From Typhlomys cinereus (Eukaryota > Chordata > Mammalia > Rodentia > Platacanthomyidae), in assembly GCA_023101885.1 (NCBI GenBank), contig JALPQD010000214.1, positions 930,001 to 994,000 of the forward strand: a stretch of 64,000 nt of DNA, given 5' to 3'. Positions 60,325 through 64,000 of the stretch are shown piece by piece. Each line of letters opens with the position of its first letter. The stretch's first letter is position 1. The translations under genes were made by a program, and so were the position numbers. The notes under the pieces are model-generated. The model was not told the origin of the DNA. It ran no database searches and saw nothing but the letters and a program-made list of their open reading frames with translations.

Positions 60325-63300
60325 TAAATGTGAATATCATCTTTGTGCACAGAAATTTGTAGAAATATAGGAGCCACAATTAAAAAGTATTGTTTTGGGT
60401 TTTGGGAGTTGCATCAGGGAAGTTGGATTTCTTATTAGAAGGCTTGTCAAAATCACAAAGTAATAGATATTTTAAGGAAGAAAACTGAGATATACAGCAT
60501 TATTTCTTTCAAAACAACTTACACTTTTAATGTATACATATGACATTCGTCTCATTATTTTATTACTGAAAATAATATCAATATCCAATTATAATGGATA
60601 TCTCTAAAAATAATAGATGAACTTAGGCTGAGAATCAATAAAGATACTCTTTCCTTAAAAAATGATTTGAATATATTATGGAGGGCCAGGATTGGCTAAT
60701 AATCATAAAAATTATATATATTTTAAATTTCATCTCCACCAGTTACAACTGTAACATATTTAGGAACATTCCAGGGACTCTATTTGTTTTTTACACTGAG
60801 ATTATATATATGAATGCATCATAAATATTGTTTAAAATATTTTCAAGGATGGCATTAATCAGATAAAAAAATGTATTCACACAGTTCTATAGCCCAAGGA
60901 AGTACATGGTTGATTTTCTTAATATCAATACAGTGATGATAGTGGCATTTTAAATATTCATTGAAATTCAAAAGGTTAATTAATTTGAACTCTAGACATT
61001 CTGAAAATAACAAAACTCATAGAAACTTAATTATTAGGTATTTCTGATCTGAGACATTGAGGAAATGTACTATGAATGCAATTGGATATTTGAAAATTTT
61101 ATGTGAGTTCTTTTAAAGCCATTCTTTGGCTTACTTTTAAATATTCCCCAATGGAGAGTAGAATCTGCATACATATTCTTAATAAATAGTATCCTATCAA
61201 ATTGAAATCATGGAATGTTTCCAGAGGCATTTGAGAGTCAGAAGCGAATTGTGATTTCTCAACATCCCCAAGTTCTTGTTAAACTGAGTGAATTACTTAA
61301 CATACTAGGACTGAAGTATTTTTATGAGTCATTTGTGAACAATAGATAATGAATGTTAAGCATTTAGCATAATGCTTGACACATAATAAACACTTTGCAA
61401 CTTTACGCTTTCATAATTATCATCACCATTACCTTCATAAATAAGTAACAAGTAATCCTTGCCCTCAACGGGAATTCATTTTTTTTACATCCTTCAAAAT
61501 ATTCAAAAGATATTACCTTTTCTCTATAATGATGATTTTATTGTGTTTCAAGTGTGGTGACTAGTTTAGGAATGGTTCTCTAGGAGAATGAGACAAAGTA
61601 GTAGCTATAAAAATGCAAAGATGAGTAAATAAAAATGTGTTTACAAGTGTAGCCATTCTTTTTGGAAGGAGATATGCTGAGAATCAAATGTAGGTGCTCA
61701 CATACTTGAAGTGTGTATTACAACACTGAACTGGATAGTTCCAGCTCAGCACAATACTTTTGGGAATATATAATTTGTATGTCATTCATAGTTTGTCTAA
61801 TTTTTTATCTGTAGCAGATTAGTAAATACAGATTGAATTGCAAAAAGGGCAATTGTATTGAAGTCTTTTTTGAAGTGTTTTATATATTTAATTATATATA
61901 ATTCTATGTGAGAAATTAAAGAATTTTTAATTTTAATATTTTCACTAAAGACACTGCTTTACAAGATTAAATATATTACCATTACCTTTACTATTGTTAC
62001 TTTTATGGATGAATTATTTTCCTTTTTGTTGTTTTACTTTTATTGGTTCTTAAAATTACTGTGAAAAATAAGTGGTATCATGATGAAATTTTTAAGTATT
62101 CTTTATTTTTATTACTCCCTTTTCCCCTACTCCTTCCTCCTTTACCCCTTTACTTGTTGTAATATCATCTCTTCTGCTTCCTTGTCACTTGTATTCCCTT
62201 ATCCTGTTTTCCCTTTCCTCCCATTAGGAATTCTTTCTTATTCTATTTTCATGAACACACAAACAAGGGTAATTTCAGGAATCTTCTGTTTTTCAGTATT
62301 AGTTCTCTGGTTTTTAGCTTTTTGGACACAGGATACAAATTATTTCATTACCTTCTGCTCAAACATCCCTAGTTCTCAGATTGTGGGCTAAGAATGGAAA
62401 TGTTATCATTGCTTTTCCTGGGTCTTCACCTTTCTGATGCTGGGCCTGAGAATGCTGAGCCTCAATTCAGCTTAGTCAATCCATTACCTTTCTTTCTTCT
62501 TATTTGTCTTTATGTCCTGAAAAACCCTGGATAATGCAATAAGAAATTACATGTCGTTTATTACTAACATTCAGAAAATAATCACCTAATTACTTAGTTC
62601 ATTTTTCTTAAAATAATAGTATTCTATAGTATTGATGTGAAAATATGTTTAGTGATTGTGGACATGGATTCTTCTTTTGTTTACATACCAGCTGCATCTT
62701 TTCTAGCATTTTAGTTCTTGTATACGTTTCAATCTTAAGAATATATTTTGAACAGAGCATCACTGATCCGAATTTTGAGTAATGTGACATGCTGAATCAG
62801 TCAGCAATAGAAGAAATACACATAATATATATTAGCAAGCATTGCCATAATATAATGAATCTTGAGCATGTTTCTTGTCTCCCCTCAGGGAATATGTGTT
62901 AGCTTTTTCTTGTTTTGAATTAATACTAGATTTCTTCTTTGTAAATAATTGGCGGTTTCTTATTTTTTAAAATATTTAAAGTATTGATAAAAAGCAAAGT
63001 AGTTGACTTCCAGAATTAAGAAGAACTATTTCACTTACACCTTGATCTTTTTAATATTTATATTTCTACACTTTTGGCATAATCTAAGTGCATAAAATCA
63101 TTCCTTGGCAGTCATTTGGATTTGATTGAAATGTGAAATATGCAGATTGGAAAAAGGTTGAATTAGGAAATGCATTTATCACATTTTCACTTCAGCATGA
63201 CAATAAATCTTTCTATTAGGTGAAACCAGCCATGTAACTATCTGCTTCTGCTAGATGGAATGATCGTAAAATCTAATCTCTTTTGTGAAATCATCATGCA

Positions 63301-64000
63301 TGAATAATGAAAGCAACAAACCCAAACCAACAAAATACCTTACTATCATACACTCAAGTAAATTCACTAAGAAATATGCACAATTAAAATATCTATGAAC
63401 ACATTTTCACAACAATTTTTTATTTCTTTGGATCAATTTTTCATTGCTCCTCTCTGTAGTCATGCATAATAGGGAGCCATATATTCTGAGACACTTATTT
63501 TGACAGGGGACCAAGTAATGAATAAAAAGGCTGGCTAGTTCATTGAAGGTCACAGCAGTACCATTTCAGCTAAGAAGAGGACTGCACAACCTTACCAACT
63601 CAGGTGACTGCTTGAAATTCATTTGTATGTATTTTTCCTATGAAACCTAATATATGAACACACTTCATCTTAAAGTGCTTCGAGTTGTACTTTCAACATA
63701 TTAGTTCTCTCTCTAGAGATTAGATGTAGAAGTATAATAATCCTAGGGGCTAAATTGAAGACTCTTAAAGCTAGCTACCTTAGCCATACTATGAATGAAA
63801 TATCTACATCAATAGGGATCTACTTAAATAGTGCATCCCAAAATCATTTCCTTAACTTGATGACCATTTTAATTAAGTGGATATCAGAACAAAGTTATAA
63901 CATAAAAAGAAAACAAATTACTTTCATTTACTTGATTCCAAGCCCTTTTGAAGTCAATATACTTAATGTCCCTGGTGACTTTTGAAATACTGAAAAAAAA
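60325..64000. other. Unique AT-rich DNA to the window end
   Basis: No gene, RNA gene or repeat with recognisable ends. Open frames here (for example 62080-62391) are hydrophobic AT-rich chance frames with no family resemblance. Confidence 0.5.

Noticed and set aside
62080..62391. Hydrophobic 103-codon ORF resembling a membrane protein
   Set aside because: It is a T-rich chance frame: hydrophobicity follows from TTT/CTT/TAT codons, and nothing conserved is seen.

Overview
The window looks like intergenic or intronic DNA from a rodent nuclear genome. It is AT-rich and has no intact host gene and no recognisable functional exon. It is dense in retroposon debris. Three things support a rodent: repeated tRNA-derived SINEs of B2-superfamily type (head reading 'ggctggagaggtggctcag', tail ending in a (CA)n run and an AATAAA-rich A tail); degenerate B1-, B3- and B4-like SINEs; and L1 3' UTR pieces resembling the ancient rodent Lx type. 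The dominant SINE is not the mouse or rat B2 consensus. A rodent outside the mouse-rat group, possibly a jerboa or jumping-mouse relative (Dipodoidea, whose B2-superfamily SINE is called DIP), is my best guess, but it rests on family knowledge and was not searched.

Layout. 1-3.7 kb: unique DNA, an old SINE, and an old antisense L1 3' UTR with a young SINE in it. 3.98-8.34 kb: a 5'-truncated antisense L1 (4.36 kb, 16-bp target duplication) with a 603-codon ORF2 remnant. 8.4-31 kb: mostly unique AT-rich DNA carrying single SINEs, a SINE-on-SINE pair (11.8-12.5 kb), an antisense LTR (22.5-23.3 kb) and an unclassified repeat (21.1 kb). 31.3-37.0 kb: a heavily rearranged old L1 complex containing a 41-bp inverted repeat, an antisense solo LTR that itself carries an L1 tail, and an antisense L1 3' UTR. 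37-43.8 kb: unique DNA with an L1 scrap, a GC-rich antisense LTR (40.1-40.5 kb) and SINEs. 43.8-50.97 kb: a nearly full-length sense L1 with 5' UTR monomer-like repeats, broken ORF1 and ORF2, and a SINE in its 3' UTR. 51-52.4 kb: SINEs. 53.7-54.1 kb: a processed pseudogene of PIN4 (parvulin-14). 54.7-55.7 kb: a 5'-truncated L1 tail. 55.7-64 kb: unique DNA with one unclassified repeat and one SINE.

Nothing here works as a pathway. What can be read is a history of insertions: L1 machinery supplied the copying of SINEs and of the PIN4 mRNA, and several insertions can be ordered by nesting and target duplications. I found no convincing new biological system. The most informative observations are the SINE subfamily series, the SINE that landed in another SINE's target duplication, the rearranged L1/LTR complex at 31-37 kb, and the different reverse-transcriptase active-site states of the three L1 copies.
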